A stretch of 64,000 nt of DNA from Nitrospira sp. Ga0074138. GTDB lineage: Bacteria > Nitrospirota > Nitrospiria > Nitrospirales > Nitrospiraceae. Made by a program: the position numbers and the translations under genes. The stretch's first letter is position 1, and the number at the start of each line of letters is the position of its first letter. The notes below the pieces were generated by a model. The model was given only the letters and a program-made list of their open reading frames with translations, did not search any database and was not told the origin of the DNA. This document shows positions 18,942 to 26,340 of this stretch, piece by piece. The stretch lies in contig LNDU01000008.1 of the NCBI GenBank assembly GCA_001464735.1, forward strand, positions 1-64,000, given 5' to 3'.

Positions 18942-20296
18942 CTTCTCTTTGCCACTACGTTTAATTGCATGCGAGCGATCTTACTATCGACATGCTTGTC
19001 GAACGCAAAACGGGTGCCTCCGAATGAATTATCAATGTTTTGGTAGTTATAGGTCAGTGTGAGAAACAGCTTCTGGGTGGCCCGATACCGCCAACCAGCT
19101 GTTCCCCCCACTGTGGTCCAGGAGATGGCACTTCCGGAATTCGACCCGTACTCGTTGGCGACGCTGTAGTTTGCTCCAAGCAGCCCGACCAAATCACGGA
19201 TCGGGGTCTTCTGAGTTATGTTGCACGACACCATGTGATTGAGCAGAGCCGCGCCTTGGAACTGGAATGACGGAGTGATACCGGAGCGATATGCGAGGGT
19301 CATAAACGTCGTGTCATCCTTCCAGGCGATGGCGAGACCACCGACTGGTGCAATCGTCGAGGAGACGGACATCCCATTCAATTCTCCCGACAGCACCTGC
19401 GCACCACCGGTCGCATTGAGGCTCATGGTGGGGGTAAACCTGTGAGTCCAGCCTAGAGTCCCGCCCCTTGCGCTAAACGCCCCAAGGCTGCCTTGGTCAA
19501 ATTCGTTACCGGTGAAGTCTACTCTCACGGAATCGTAAAGAGAGAGCTGCGTGATGAGACCAGCGGTGTAGGCGTGAGCCTGTTGGCTGATCAGGGGAGC
19601 GGCCTGCTGAACTTGCGATGCCCCATAGTGGATAAAACTGTTTGTATAGCTTGCGCTCAACTTGACAGTCTTGTTGAGCGGAAGTTCAAACTGAGTGTTG
19701 ACGCTATTGGACCTTGTATTGGTACGAAATGCTTGGAAACCTGTGATCAATGGATTCGCCTGTTCCCCTGATAGGCCTCCTACAAGAAACGCGGGAGGCT
19801 GAGGGCTGTAAAAAAATGTGTCAGATACCGTCCACCTTGATCCAGGCCTCCATCGACTTAAAAGATCACTCATGTCAAGAACTGCACCGGCATTGGCCCC
19901 CACATAACTGAGTCCTGTATTGTTCGCGTAATAACTGCCGACCGCTCCCGCTACTACACTCACCTTCACCAGATTTTCATGATCGGTATATAACCCTCTG
20001 ACTTGGGGCACGACTGTCGTGACAAAATCTTCCGGGGTGAGTCCCTGAAGCAGGCTCTTCGGTGCAAAAAATACATTGCTGTCGTATCGCTCGGAAACTT
20101 GAACCGAGGGAACCACGTGCAACCCCGTTCCTACTCGAATCGAACTGGGGTCGGTCGCCCCGCCAAATTCTGTTCCAGGAATAGTGGGCATCCCTCCGCC
20201 CATTCCACCCATCTGCGCTTGACTAAGCGAACACCATCCCAAACCCATCCCAAGAATGATGCTTGCCATATGCGCAAGCAGCCACCTTCGACTCAC
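18938..20296 (-). CDS. Outer-membrane beta-barrel protein of the exopolysaccharide locus
   Basis: A 452-residue protein with a signal peptide (ASIILGMGLGWCSLSQAQ) and a Met/Gly-rich mature start (MGGMGGGMP). The remainder alternates short hydrophobic strands and turns and ends in a basic C-terminus, consistent with a large barrel. Such barrels accompany Wza/Wzc genes in exosortase-type and related polysaccharide loci. It starts with GTG immediately after the TAG of the export lipoprotein gene and overlaps the kinase start, so the three genes are translationally coupled. The role in export or secretion of the polymer is inferred from position. Confidence 0.7.
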   Translation of the reverse strand: MSRRWLLAHMASIILGMGLGWCSLSQAQMGGMGGGMPTIPGTEFGGATDPSSIRVGTGLHVVPSVQVSERYDSNVFFAPKSLLQGLTPEDFVTTVVPQVRGLYTDHENLVKVSVVAGAVGSYYANNTGLSYVGANAGAVLDMSDLLSRWRPGSRWTVSDTFFYSPQPPAFLVGGLSGEQANPLITGFQAFRTNTRSNSVNTQFELPLNKTVKLSASYTNSFIHYGASQVQQAAPLISQQAHAYTAGLITQLSLYDSVRVDFTGNEFDQGSLGAFSARGGTLGWTHRFTPTMSLNATGGAQVLSGELNGMSVSSTIAPVGGLAIAWKDDTTFMTLAYRSGITPSFQFQGAALLNHMVSCNITQKTPIRDLVGLLGANYSVANEYGSNSGSAISWTTVGGTAGWRYRATQKLFLTLTYNYQNIDNSFGGTRFAFDKHVDSKIARMQLNVVAKRR

Positions 20297-20935
20297 CTAC
20301 GGCACCACGATGACATCGCCGCTCTGCAGAATGAAATTTCCCGGGATGGCGATGCCTTTTAGAATATCGTCATAATGCACGGGAATTTCGATCTGACGTT
20401 TCTCTTCATGCCCTTCGGAACCAGTATTCACATTGCGCAACACCTTGATCTTGTTCTTGCTCGCAAAGGGTGCGAAGCCGCCGGCCAGCGCAATGCCCTG
20501 CATCACGTTGGCATAAGACTTCAACGGATACTTCCCGGGCTTCACGACTTCTCCCAACACGTAGATAAAATAGCTGTTCACTTCTTTTACTTGAACCGTG
20601 ACAATTGGCGATGAGACATATTCAGTGAGCCGCTCGGCGATGCGCTTCGCCAAGACATTGGCAGTCAGACCGGCTGCCGGCACATCCCCGATCAGCGGCA
20701 GGGTGATCGTGCCATCAGGACGAATCGTCACCTCACCCGACAGATCCGGACTCTTCCAGACCGTCACTTTCAGCACGTCCTCCGGCCCGAGGAAAAACTC
20801 AGACGGCGCGATCAGGTCGCTTTTGTAATGCACCTTCTCTTTGCCGCATCCCACCACCCCGAGCGCTACCGAGACGACAAGAATCCAGCTGAGAAAGGTG
20901 CGCATCCTATGCCTACCCATGGCGATAGCCATCAT
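20297..20935 (-). CDS. Wza-type polysaccharide export lipoprotein
   Basis: About 200-212 residues. The signal peptide ends at lipobox VVGC (residue ~30), then a Poly_export domain (GPEDVLKVTVWKSPDLSG, IRPDGTITLPLIGDV) and one SLBB domain (YVLGEVVKPGKYPLKSYANV). It forms the outer-membrane exit channel with the Wzc-like kinase. Two starts are possible: ATG 20935, or ATG 20905 (MRTFLSW), which has GTAGGC nearby and gives a more usual signal peptide. Confidence 0.9.
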   Translation of the reverse strand: MMAIAMGRHRMRTFLSWILVVSVALGVVGCGKEKVHYKSDLIAPSEFFLGPEDVLKVTVWKSPDLSGEVTIRPDGTITLPLIGDVPAAGLTANVLAKRIAERLTEYVSSPIVTVQVKEVNSYFIYVLGEVVKPGKYPLKSYANVMQGIALAGGFAPFASKNKIKVLRNVNTGSEGHEEKRQIEIPVHYDDILKGIAIPGNFILQSGDVIVVP

Positions 20936-20944
20936 CGATTCTCG

Positions 20945-21238
20945 CTAACAGTCTCCCCTCACATCTCTGATCAAGGCCGCCCGGAGCGTCGCGTAATCAA
21001 GTGTGAGCTCAGCAAATTGTTTTTTGAGCCGCCGATGTTCATCTTCCAATGAATGTAACCGCTCTTTCTCATCCGGTTGTTGTGCATTCTTATCCACATC
21101 GGCAAACTTCGCCCGCCACCGGTAGAGGGTGCTGATGGAAATCCCATGCCGACGAGAGACCTCTCCGGCCACCTGACCGGCGTCTAGTTCTGAGACTATG
21201 GCTTCTATCTGGTCTCGAGTAAAGTGGGGCTTGGGCAT
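20945..21238 (-). CDS. Solitary IS3-type OrfA helix-turn-helix protein
   Basis: A 97-residue protein with an HTH_Tnp_1 fold: FTRDQIEAIVSELDAGQVAG, then SRRHGISISTLYRWRAKF as the recognition helix, then a C-terminal leucine-zipper-like coil ending LDYATLRAAL. This matches OrfA of IS3-family elements. No OrfB, frameshift window or terminal repeats are visible around it. It has its own ribosome site (GGGGGGA) and sits 10 bp before the export lipoprotein gene and 71 bp after the NusG-like gene. It is either a relic or a DNA-binding protein retained by the locus. Confidence 0.75.
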   Translation of the reverse strand: MPKPHFTRDQIEAIVSELDAGQVAGEVSRRHGISISTLYRWRAKFADVDKNAQQPDEKERLHSLEDEHRRLKKQFAELTLDYATLRAALIRDVRGDC

Positions 21239-21308
21239 AACTGCCAGTCCCCCCTTGTCATCGTCCTACAAATGTTCCGTAGAAAGAGTGGAAGGGGAAA
21301 AGGAAGGT

Positions 21309-21884
21309 TCACTGCACGGGCGCAACTTCGTCGGTATCTATGCGGATGAGCGCAGCTCGCTGAAGGAGGGAGGCGCGGATCACTAGCCCATGGTGACTCG
21401 CCCGTCGTACGAGTTGGCCGCGGAGGCCGACCAGCGGACCCCTCATCACTTCTACCCAGGCGCCTTCAGTCAGGTAATCGCAGGGTTCCATCATAGGGTT
21501 AGCCGACGACACTTGCTGGAATATGGCGATTTCTTCAGCCGGAATAGGTTCAGGTCTCAACGTGCCGACAATACGAACGACACCCGGTGTTTGTAGAACG
21601 GCAAGGCTTCCGGTTAACGCAAAGTTGGCAAAGCAATACCCGCTAAAGAGTGGAAGCGTCGTCCATACTTTGCGGTCGGACCATTGGCGGCATTGCTTAC
21701 CCAATGGAAGCAGAGGCTCGATCCCCACTGCCAGCAGCCGGTCGCGAACCTGTTTCTCGTGACGAGAATAGGTCTGAATGGCATACCATCGGCGATCGGT
21801 CTTCGATCCTGCGACCTCGTCTACCTCCGGTACAGTTACTGGCTTGTACTGTACAACCTGCTCTTGAGTATAGGTAGTGATCAT
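21309..21884 (-). CDS. Specialised NusG/RfaH-type antiterminator
   Basis: A 191-residue protein from ATG 21884 (MITTYTQ). The NGN domain covers ~30-130 (RRWYAIQTYSRHEKQVRDRL, PLFSGYCFANF, GVVRIVG) and a C-terminal KOW domain ~140-190 (GAWVEVMRGPLVGLRGQLV). Operon-specific NusG paralogues (RfaH, UpxY, LoaP) bind RNA polymerase and prevent early termination in long polysaccharide operons. Its place as first gene of a 20-kb minus-strand locus fits that role. I could not recognise an ops-like DNA element. Confidence 0.85.
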   Translation of the reverse strand: MITTYTQEQVVQYKPVTVPEVDEVAGSKTDRRWYAIQTYSRHEKQVRDRLLAVGIEPLLPLGKQCRQWSDRKVWTTLPLFSGYCFANFALTGSLAVLQTPGVVRIVGTLRPEPIPAEEIAIFQQVSSANPMMEPCDYLTEGAWVEVMRGPLVGLRGQLVRRASHHGLVIRASLLQRAALIRIDTDEVAPVQ

Positions 21885-22121
21885 AGCTTCGCCCCGTAAG
21901 TCCCAGGCTCTTTTCAAAAACAATACGGCTGTTTGACTGCGTAGAACAGGAACAAACGGCCCTATTTGTAACAGGGGGCATCGCCACTAAACCATAAGAT
22001 AAATGTCGAGTTCTGGTGTAGGCTGCACCAGCACCTTTATCCGAACGATTGGCCGCTAAACCCATCACGACTGATCCAATGGTTCAAATAGGACCCTGCC
22101 AGGCTTACCGTCTCTGGCACC

Positions 22122-22374
22122 CTAGCAGGATGCGGAAAAAGTCCGCCAGCGGCGTTCTCGCCTCGCTCAGAGGCTCAACGTACGGCCTGGGCAAACGCCT
22201 GTTCACACAGGCGATGGGTCGGCGGGTGAATAAAGTCTACGTTCGCCACTTTGCTCGCTGCGGCCTCGCTGGACGGCGTTTTTGCGCATCCTGCATGGCT
22301 GTTCAGCGTCGTCCCAAACCTCGATATCTGCGACGGCTACAGAGGTCAAAATTAGTTTTTCCGCAGCCTGCTAG
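22122..22374. mobile_element. 253-bp MITE-like element with 19-bp terminal inverted repeats
   Basis: The left end CTAGCAGGATGCGGAAAAA and right end TTTTTCCGCAGCCTGCTAG are inverted repeats with one mismatch in 19. The inside is GC-rich and carries internal palindromic blocks (CGCCAGCGGCGTTCTCGCCT and GCGAG-type motifs). No long coding frame with family resemblance is inside. No clear target duplication is seen. It lies in the divergent promoter region between the antiterminator and the LuxR regulator, so it may alter expression of either. Confidence 0.75.
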
Positions 22375-22538
22375 ATGACTCATGATAAGTAGATTTGGCT
22401 TCTGTGCCAGTAAGAGCCCTATCAATATTCATCCCTTACTAATAGGTCTCACGAGAGCCTGGCTGCCAGGAATAGAAATGAGAAAATGCTAGCACGATCA
22501 ATGAATTGAATACGTGCACCAGTCCGATTCTACATACC

Positions 22539-22552
22539 CTACCAATAGGTAG
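22539..22552. promoter_or_regulatory. CTACC-AATA-GGTAG palindrome upstream of LuxR regulator
   Basis: A perfect inverted repeat with 5-bp arms and a 4-bp spacer. A related ACTAATAGGT lies at about 22438 and GTACCTAT at about 22560. The cluster is 180-300 bp upstream of the regulator start and on the upstream side of the divergent polysaccharide operon. This is a candidate operator cluster; the binding protein is unknown. Confidence 0.4.
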
Positions 22553-22734
22553 TACCGTTTGTACCTATCATGAGAGTAGAAACGCCCTCGCTTGTGAGCT
22601 ACATGCCAATGGGAGATTCGCGTGAAAACCGCTAATCCAGAGATCGATCCCTTCCCATGTGAACACTAGCCTCTGAAACTCCATGAAAAGAAGTTCACTA
22701 GCACCCCGTTTTCCGTCTTGAACCAGGAGACAGT

Positions 22735-23415
22735 ATGTCCAGCGCCACAATCCCACCTCTCACGATCGCGATTCTGAGTCGTCAATGCCTTGTATGGCTT
22801 GGCTTACAGAAAATTCTCGAGAATAGCGCAACCATTCCGATGGTCGTGCACCCGCACCCGTGGAAGATAGCGGACCAGTTCCCCCCAGAGACACGACCCG
22901 ACGTGGTCATCCTGGACCTGGAGACCGAACGCGGGGTCACCCGCACGCTCGCACAGATTCGGGAGTCCACCCCAACCAGTAAGATCGTGGTTTTGTGCGG
23001 GCTCGAAGACCAGGACCGCACCCGCGAGGCATTTGCCTCCGGTGTCGACGGCATCATCCTCAAGATTCAACCGCCCGCCGTCATGCTTGCGGTGATTGAG
23101 TCGCTCTATGCCCCCCCCGCCCAGGTTCAGATGGAACAAGATGGTATGGTGGGAAGGAGCCTCGGGATCCCATTCACAAAGACGGTCAACGCCGCCACAC
23201 TGCCGTCGGCTTGGCCCGATGCCTTGACGGAGCGGGAACGTGAGATTATCCGATTGGTAGGACAAGGCCTTTCTAACAAAGACATCGCCTACAAGTTGTC
23301 GATCAGTGACAGCACGGTCCGTCATCACATGACGAGCATTTTCGACAAGGTCGGTGTGCCCAATCGGCAGAAGCTCCTGATCCACACCCATCAGTTCCGC
23401 GCCACGCCAGTCTAA
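22735..23415 (+). CDS. LuxR/FixJ-type regulator with degenerate receiver
   Basis: A 226-residue protein. The N-terminal receiver (~8-125) keeps the phospho-acceptor position (VVILDLE) but lacks the acidic pair at the end of strand 1 (AILSRQ instead of a DD/ED motif), so normal phosphorylation is doubtful. The C-terminal HTH (~160-220) is complete: LTEREREIIRLVGQGLSNKD, then STVRHHMTSIFDKVGV. CAGGAGA precedes the ATG. It is divergent from the polysaccharide operon across an 850-bp regulatory region and is the likely local regulator of it. Confidence 0.8.
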   Translation: MSSATIPPLTIAILSRQCLVWLGLQKILENSATIPMVVHPHPWKIADQFPPETRPDVVILDLETERGVTRTLAQIRESTPTSKIVVLCGLEDQDRTREAFASGVDGIILKIQPPAVMLAVIESLYAPPAQVQMEQDGMVGRSLGIPFTKTVNAATLPSAWPDALTEREREIIRLVGQGLSNKDIAYKLSISDSTVRHHMTSIFDKVGVPNRQKLLIHTHQFRATPV

Positions 23416-23505
23416 CAGGATGTTGAAAAATTCTGCCCGCGGCCTTCCCTACCTTCTCCGGAGCGGCTTCGCGCAGGCAGATCACGGCGCTCGTCCTTCG
23501 TGAAG
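23416..23505. repeat. Partial relic of a palindromic dispersed repeat
   Basis: AACAGGATGTTGAAAAATTC just after the regulator stop resembles the end of the MITE-like element at 22122 (CAGGATGCGGAAAAA), followed by a GC-rich palindrome-bearing stretch (CTCCGGAG, GCGCAGGC). No second end is recognisable within the next few hundred bases, so it looks truncated. The rest of the region up to the tRNA (23506-23815) holds nothing I can name. Confidence 0.45.
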
Positions 23506-23815
23506 GATATCTCGCCACCCAGGGAAATGGTTTCAAGTTGCAAGATTGAATTAAACAGTAAGCATTCAACATTCTTCTCCTCCCAAACACGCTTCACGAG
23601 ATCCGACGCCCAGGCAATTTCGTCCCTCGACTAAACTCCAGACCCTGAGCAAGTCGAAGGATCATGAATCGTCATGAATCAGGTGGACCAGAAGAAACGC
23701 CACATACGCGCGAAAGATGTGGAAGTCAGATGTGCGACCTTGGTAAGATGCGCGGGCGTTGGCTGGTCTCGCGCGTGTGGGAACAATCAGCGCTGAACGA
23801 TCGAATCCCTTCTGT

Positions 23816-23891
23816 GCCGAGGTAGCTCAGTTGGTAGAGCACAGCCCTGAAAAGGCTGGTGTCGACAGTTCGATTCTGTCCCTCGGCACCA
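23816..23891 (+). tRNA. tRNA-Phe (anticodon GAA) with encoded CCA
   Basis: Acceptor arms GCCGAGG (23816-23822) and CCTCGGC (23881-23887) pair fully and the gene ends in ACCA. The D arm GCTC-AGTTGGTA-GAGC, the anticodon stem CAGCC/GGCTG with loop CTGAAAA, and the T arm ACAG-TTCGATT-CTGT are all intact. The loop gives anticodon GAA, phenylalanine. Its 3' half is a common phage or island attachment site. Confidence 0.95.
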
Positions 23892-24411
23892 CATTCCGCA
23901 TACTTAGAGATTCTGAATCACTGGCAAGTGGCACCCAAGTGGCAGTACTGGCACCTGAACATCGTTTTCCCCGCTTAGAACCGCCTTTGTAAACGCTTCC
24001 AGCCTGGTCACTGCATCCCGCAATCGCGCGTTCTATATTGTGAATGTAATACTTTGCCGAACCAGGCAGCGGTTCACCTTTTAACTTCTGGATCACAGCG
24101 TAATCCACGCCACATTGTGTGAGCCAGGTCGTGAAGGTATGACGAAGATCGTGGAAGTTATGAGTGGGTTCAGAATTTTTGACCATACCGAAAAGATAGG
24201 GGTAGTTGTGGGCCTGATACGTCCTGATCCCGAGGGGGGACTCACCTGGATCCGCAGCAAGGCAGTGTGTCGAAGGAGGTTCGGTTGAGACGATGCTGGC
24301 TGGGCTAGGTATCCCTCTCGCTCTCCCCATCAAGGGTGTCTCAAGAGTCGTCATTTGGCATTGAGGGGAATTGGGGCCAATTTTTCTCTCAAGAGAACAC
24401 GCCGTGAACAC
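23827..24411 (-). pseudogene. Decayed tyrosine-recombinase (integrase) C-terminal fragment
   Basis: The reading frame contains HNFHDLRHTFTTWLTQCGVD, the HxxR box of phage integrases, then VIQKLKGEPLPGSAKYYIHN with a candidate catalytic Tyr. The normal LLGH/G box is lost (LKGE), the N-terminal half of the enzyme is missing, and the frame runs on antisense through the tRNA-Phe gene. The recognisable part is about 24000-24200. Its position against the 3' end of the tRNA is that of an island integrase, so this marks an old integration site. Confidence 0.7.
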
Positions 24412-24639
24412 ATAGGGTTTTTATCTAGATATGTCTGATGGCCAGGATGCCTCCCGACCCGTCGTGAGACGTGCTCGTCTTTCTGTCCACGTCGTAGTCA
24501 CGCTTTTCCCCTGCTTGGCAGACTTCCGCCAGGGTTCATCGTGGCTCTCCTGAAGAGGTCGGTGATCTCCGCACCGCGGCCTTTACGGTCTTGCGCCTCC
24601 CCCACGCCGCCCAAGGTTTCCCATACGGGATTTCAGCAC

Positions 24640-25254
24640 CTATCTGTTCAACATTTGAGATGGGTCCTTTGAAGACATTTGCCACATCTTCGCCAGCCAC
24701 CTGTCCGCAGCTTGGGGCGTCATGGCTCCCAATGCATTCATCAGCGAGAGCGCTCCTACTGCATTGCCCTGTGCATCCACTACCGGAATGTGGCGAGCGC
24801 GATGGTCAAGCATCGCCCTGACGGCATCGGCAAGGATGGCGTCCTCGTGACATCTGACCGCTTCGCGCTTTTTGACGATCTCATGAACGGTAGCCACTGG
24901 AGAATGGTTATCGGACTCCATCATGATGAGTGCGACCTCGTATTCAGTGACTGCCAACACCGGTTCGTTGTCTAGGCAGATGATCAGTATGGAGCATCGG
25001 TGATCTTGGATTATCTGAATCGCCTCCTTGAGACGAGTGGAGGCATCGATGGTTGCGACCTCCCGTATCATGATGTCTTTTACAGGCCGGTCTTCACCTT
25101 GAAGTACTCCATAGGCTTCGTCACGGGTCGACTCCAAATAGATTCCAGAAGGCTGTCTAGGAACTATAGTGACCATAGGATGACCAACAGCTGCTACATC
25201 CACCAAACATAACTTAGCATTCAACTCTCGACAGTCACCATCCGTGCTCATCAT
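24640..25254 (-). CDS. Protein with two CBS domains
   Basis: A 204-residue soluble protein. The first CBS motif is at ~57-115 (KDIMIREVATIDASTRLKEA, IQDHRCSILII) and the second at ~125-185 (VHEIVKKREAVRCHEDAIL, DHRARHIPVVDAQGNAVG). CBS pairs bind adenine nucleotides and act as energy sensors. The N-terminal ~50 residues match nothing recognised. It is the first intact gene after the tRNA/integrase scar. Confidence 0.8.
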   Translation of the reverse strand: MMSTDGDCRELNAKLCLVDVAAVGHPMVTIVPRQPSGIYLESTRDEAYGVLQGEDRPVKDIMIREVATIDASTRLKEAIQIIQDHRCSILIICLDNEPVLAVTEYEVALIMMESDNHSPVATVHEIVKKREAVRCHEDAILADAVRAMLDHRARHIPVVDAQGNAVGALSLMNALGAMTPQAADRWLAKMWQMSSKDPSQMLNR

Positions 25255-25293
25255 GCCTCAAGGACCACTTCAGTGCGACCCAAGGCTTAAGCA

Positions 25294-25689
25294 TTATTTG
25301 ATCGAACGGATGGACGTCGCATGATCCTTATCGTTGACAGTGGCCTCGATCTGATCGCCCTTCGCAATTTTCCCCTCCATCTTGGTGGTCTTATCGGCAT
25401 GCAAGCGGACTTCACCACCTTCCTTCAGCTTGATAAAATAATGCCCGTCTTTTATGCGGAACAGCTCACCGTTAATTGTCTTGGTGGCCTTTGCCGCGCC
25501 TTCCTTTCCAGCATCCACATTCTGAAGTTTGTCATCATCCGATTGAAAACCTTGCCGATTGGTCACGGAGTCGGTTTTCATGACGTCTGAAGGACCAGGA
25601 GCATGTTCAGCGTGTGCCGGATTCATCGACCCCAAGCACAGGAAGGCACTACCGAATAGAAGACCGACGATCTTGTGGACTGCTATCAT
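25294..25689 (-). CDS. Small periplasmic OB-like protein, paralogue 1
   Basis: 131 residues from ATG 25689, preceded by AAGGAGG; the frame upstream of it lacks a ribosome site. A signal peptide ends at PAHAEH. The C-terminal ~60 residues (INGELFRIKDGHYFIKLKEG, VRLHADKTTKMEG, KGDQIEATVNDKDHATSI) match the proteins at 25863 and 39540. The alternating beta pattern suggests a BOF/DUF5666-like OB barrel; this is inference. No biochemical function is known to me. Confidence 0.75.
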   Translation of the reverse strand: MIAVHKIVGLLFGSAFLCLGSMNPAHAEHAPGPSDVMKTDSVTNRQGFQSDDDKLQNVDAGKEGAAKATKTINGELFRIKDGHYFIKLKEGGEVRLHADKTTKMEGKIAKGDQIEATVNDKDHATSIRSIK

Positions 25690-25862
25690 GGAAGCCTCCT
25701 TGGGAAGACATAAATCATGAGGAGCATTCACGCGCTCCCACCTGCAGTCCCCCTGTTAATTGGTTTGAATGCATCTGCCCATGAGTACGCCATCCGCCTA
25801 GCAATCAATCCCCTTGGTCGGATACTTCTGCATCTCGCAAGCGGATCGCAAACGCTAAGACG

Positions 25863-26228
25863 TCAATGAGCAATTGGTTGATCAGTCAAAAACGAAATGG
25901 CATGACCTTGGCCGTCCACTTTTGCTTCAACATTATCTCCAGGTTTCGCTTTCATGGACGACTTTGTATTCGTCGTGCGATCAACATGCATGCGCACTAC
26001 TTTCCCGTCCTCTTGCTTAACGAAATAATTGTCCCCATCCACGCGCACCACCTCTCCCTTGATGGTTGTTCCGGGCTTCGATTCTCCAATCGCATCGCTG
26101 ATCAGCATGGCTGATGGAGCGATAGTGAGCTGGTCCGAAGACCACGCCACATTGGACGGCGAAAGGCCCATCCACAACAGGACCCCGCACGAAAGATAAC
26201 CGAAAACCTTTTGGGATACTGTCATCAT
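25863..26228 (-). CDS. Small periplasmic OB-like protein, paralogue 2
   Basis: 121 residues with a signal peptide (LSCGVLLWMGLSPSNVAWS) and AAAGGAGAC before the double ATG. The domain TIKGEVVRVDGDNYFVKQED, VRMHVDRTT, KPGDNVEAKVDGQGHAISF aligns with the proteins at 25294 and 39540. It lies just downstream of the catalase gene on the same strand, but carries its own upstream palindrome (26317-26332, 88 bp before the start), so it can be independently controlled. Function unknown; envelope stress is a guess from context. Confidence 0.75.
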   Translation of the reverse strand: MMTVSQKVFGYLSCGVLLWMGLSPSNVAWSSDQLTIAPSAMLISDAIGESKPGTTIKGEVVRVDGDNYFVKQEDGKVVRMHVDRTTNTKSSMKAKPGDNVEAKVDGQGHAISFLTDQPIAH

Positions 26229-26316
26229 AACTGTCTCCTTTCACCTGATGAGTGATGAGCGAATGGCATCCTGTTACCTCTGCTCATATATTGATGTATC
26301 AGCGCAATATCTTGAC

Positions 26317-26332
26317 CTAGGAAATGCCCTGG
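26317..26332. promoter_or_regulatory. Palindrome site A: CTAGGAAATGCCCTGG
   Basis: One mismatch from the CTAGG-N6-CCTAG pattern. It lies 88 bp upstream of the small periplasmic gene ending at 25863, and just after the catalase stop. Confidence 0.55.
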
Positions 26333-26340
26333 TTCGCTAA

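Noticed and set aside
24412..24639. Possible further mobile-element remnant next to the integrase
   Set aside because: A GC-rich stretch with short frames; none matches a transposase or reverse transcriptase well enough to name.
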